From the NCBI GenBank assembly GCA_030039575.1, contig JASHVH010000354.1, forward strand, positions 1 through 7,587: a stretch of DNA of 7,587 nucleotides, in the 5' to 3' direction. The position numbers and the translations under genes were made by a program. Shown piece after piece: positions 6,823 through 7,587 of the stretch. This DNA comes from Acidimicrobiales bacterium. GTDB lineage: Bacteria; Actinomycetota; Acidimicrobiia; Acidimicrobiales; Palsa-688. The notes below the pieces were generated by a model. It was not told the DNA's origin and did no database searches. It worked only from the letters and a program-made list of their open reading frames with translations. Every line of letters begins with the position of its first letter. The stretch's first letter is position 1.

Positions 6823-7587
6823 ATGAGACGTAAAGCACTTACTATCGCACTCCCGACGGCAATGCTCGCCCTGGCGGCAAGCCCTGGCATCAGCTCGGCA
6901 TCGGTGCCCGTCATTGCAGGCCACCTCGTGAACGCCTCGGCGGCGAACACCAGTTGCGTGGCCGCTGCCAGGCAGGCAGTCAATGCGGCCCGCAAGCCAC
7001 TGGTGCCGTTGCCCATTACTCCCATCGATATGAAACGCAATTCGGGAAAGTCTGTCTGGCTCATCAGCGCCAGCCAGGATGAGTTCACCCAGACGGTCGG
7101 AGCGGGCTTTGTGGCGGCCGCAAAAGCCGCTGGCATGACGGGGCGGTACGTCGAGGCGAACGGGCAGCCAAATGAGATGATCCAGCTGGTACAGGAGGCG
7201 GTCACCGACAAGGCCGCCGGTATTGCGCTGCTCAACATCGAGCCAAGCGCCGTCTCGGATCCCCTCCTCGCAGCCCACGCCGACCACATCACCGTCGTCA
7301 CGGTGAACGATGGCGACCCCGGGCAGCGTGGACCTGGCGTCTACGCCACCGTCACCGACGCGTTCACCGCTCAGGGACGCCTGACCGGTGACTGGATGCT
7401 CATGAACTCGTCATGCCACGCACACGTTGCGACCTTCTCGATCCCGACTCTGGCGGTTGTGGTGGACATGATCAATGGTGCGACGTCGGAGATCAAGCAG
7501 CTCTGCTCGACAGCGTGCTCGGTGACGTCGAGCACGTTCGAGTACTCGACGTTCGCTACCCAGCTTGGTCCTCTGGCTGAGACCGTC
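6823..7587 (+). CDS. ABC-type solute-binding protein (periplasmic-binding fold type 1), 3' end outside window
   Basis: This is a secreted receptor that would capture a small solute for an ABC importer. An N-terminal signal peptide is visible: RRK, a hydrophobic stretch TIALPTAMLALAA and a likely cut after ISSA, at about residue 26. No lipobox cysteine is evident near the cut, although actinobacterial receptors of this type are often lipoproteins. After a linker, the mature part runs GKSVWLISAS (residues 76-85), GAGFVAAAKAAGM (94-106), VQEAVTDKAAGIALLNIEP (123-141) and ITVVTVND (156-163), the alternating strand-helix pattern of the sugar-type binding proteins (PBP-like). The Cys residues at 45, 198, 228 and 232 could form disulfides. 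The frame is open to the right edge and has no stop. ATG 6820 is an alternative start. Its place behind the hydantoinase/DUF917 pair suggests that it binds their substrate, but the ligand is not known. Confidence 0.93.
   Translation, partial: MRRKALTIALPTAMLALAASPGISSASVPVIAGHLVNASAANTSCVAAARQAVNAARKPLVPLPITPIDMKRNSGKSVWLISASQDEFTQTVGAGFVAAAKAAGMTGRYVEANGQPNEMIQLVQEAVTDKAAGIALLNIEPSAVSDPLLAAHADHITVVTVNDGDPGQRGPGVYATVTDAFTAQGRLTGDWMLMNSSCHAHVATFSIPTLAVVVDMINGATSEIKQLCSTACSVTSSTFEYSTFATQLGPLAETV

Noticed and set aside
6621..7301. 226-codon open frame on the - strand
   Set aside because: It is a mirror of the solute-binding protein gene, which has a signal peptide and an excellent ribosome-binding site on the + strand.

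Overview
This window comes from a high-GC bacterium, most likely an actinobacterium. The evidence is the strong preference for G or C at third codon positions, the many GTG starts and the style of the substrate-binding protein; the sequence does not identify a genus. All confidently called genes lie on the + strand. The left 2.28 kb is the right-hand part of an IS21-family insertion sequence: istA (its 5' end lies outside the window) and istB overlap by ATGA, followed by two 22-bp terminal repeats that mark the right end of the element near 2278.

From about 2280 to 3520 no frame reads like a protein. The part from about 2930 to 3510 is rich in strong short hairpins and resembles, from memory, the ribozyme/leader portion of a bacterial group II intron that has lost its reverse transcriptase. 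This is a moderate-to-low-confidence call. The stretch 2279-2930 is unassigned.

A cargo operon appears to start at about 3612. A TTGACA-17-TACGTT promoter is followed by a leader with a 7-bp perfect hairpin (3663-3684) and a 57-codon reading frame that looks protein-like (3734-3907). Next come a short hydantoinase/oxoprolinase (HyuA-type) ATP-grasping protein (3978-5543) and an overlapping DUF917 / S-methyl-thiohydantoin desulfurase-type protein (5530-6624). A 58-codon frame with a good ribosome-binding site (6628-6804) is followed by a secreted periplasmic-binding-protein-type solute receptor (6823 to the right edge), whose ribosome-binding site is almost ideal.

HyuA-type and DUF917 proteins are commonly encoded side by side. 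Their pairing with a solute receptor suggests uptake and ring-opening or desulfurisation of a small hydantoin-, thiohydantoin- or lactam-like compound, but the substrate cannot be read from the sequence. The two short frames that bracket the enzyme pair are the least explained part of the window. The transport permease and ATPase, if present, would lie to the right of the window.
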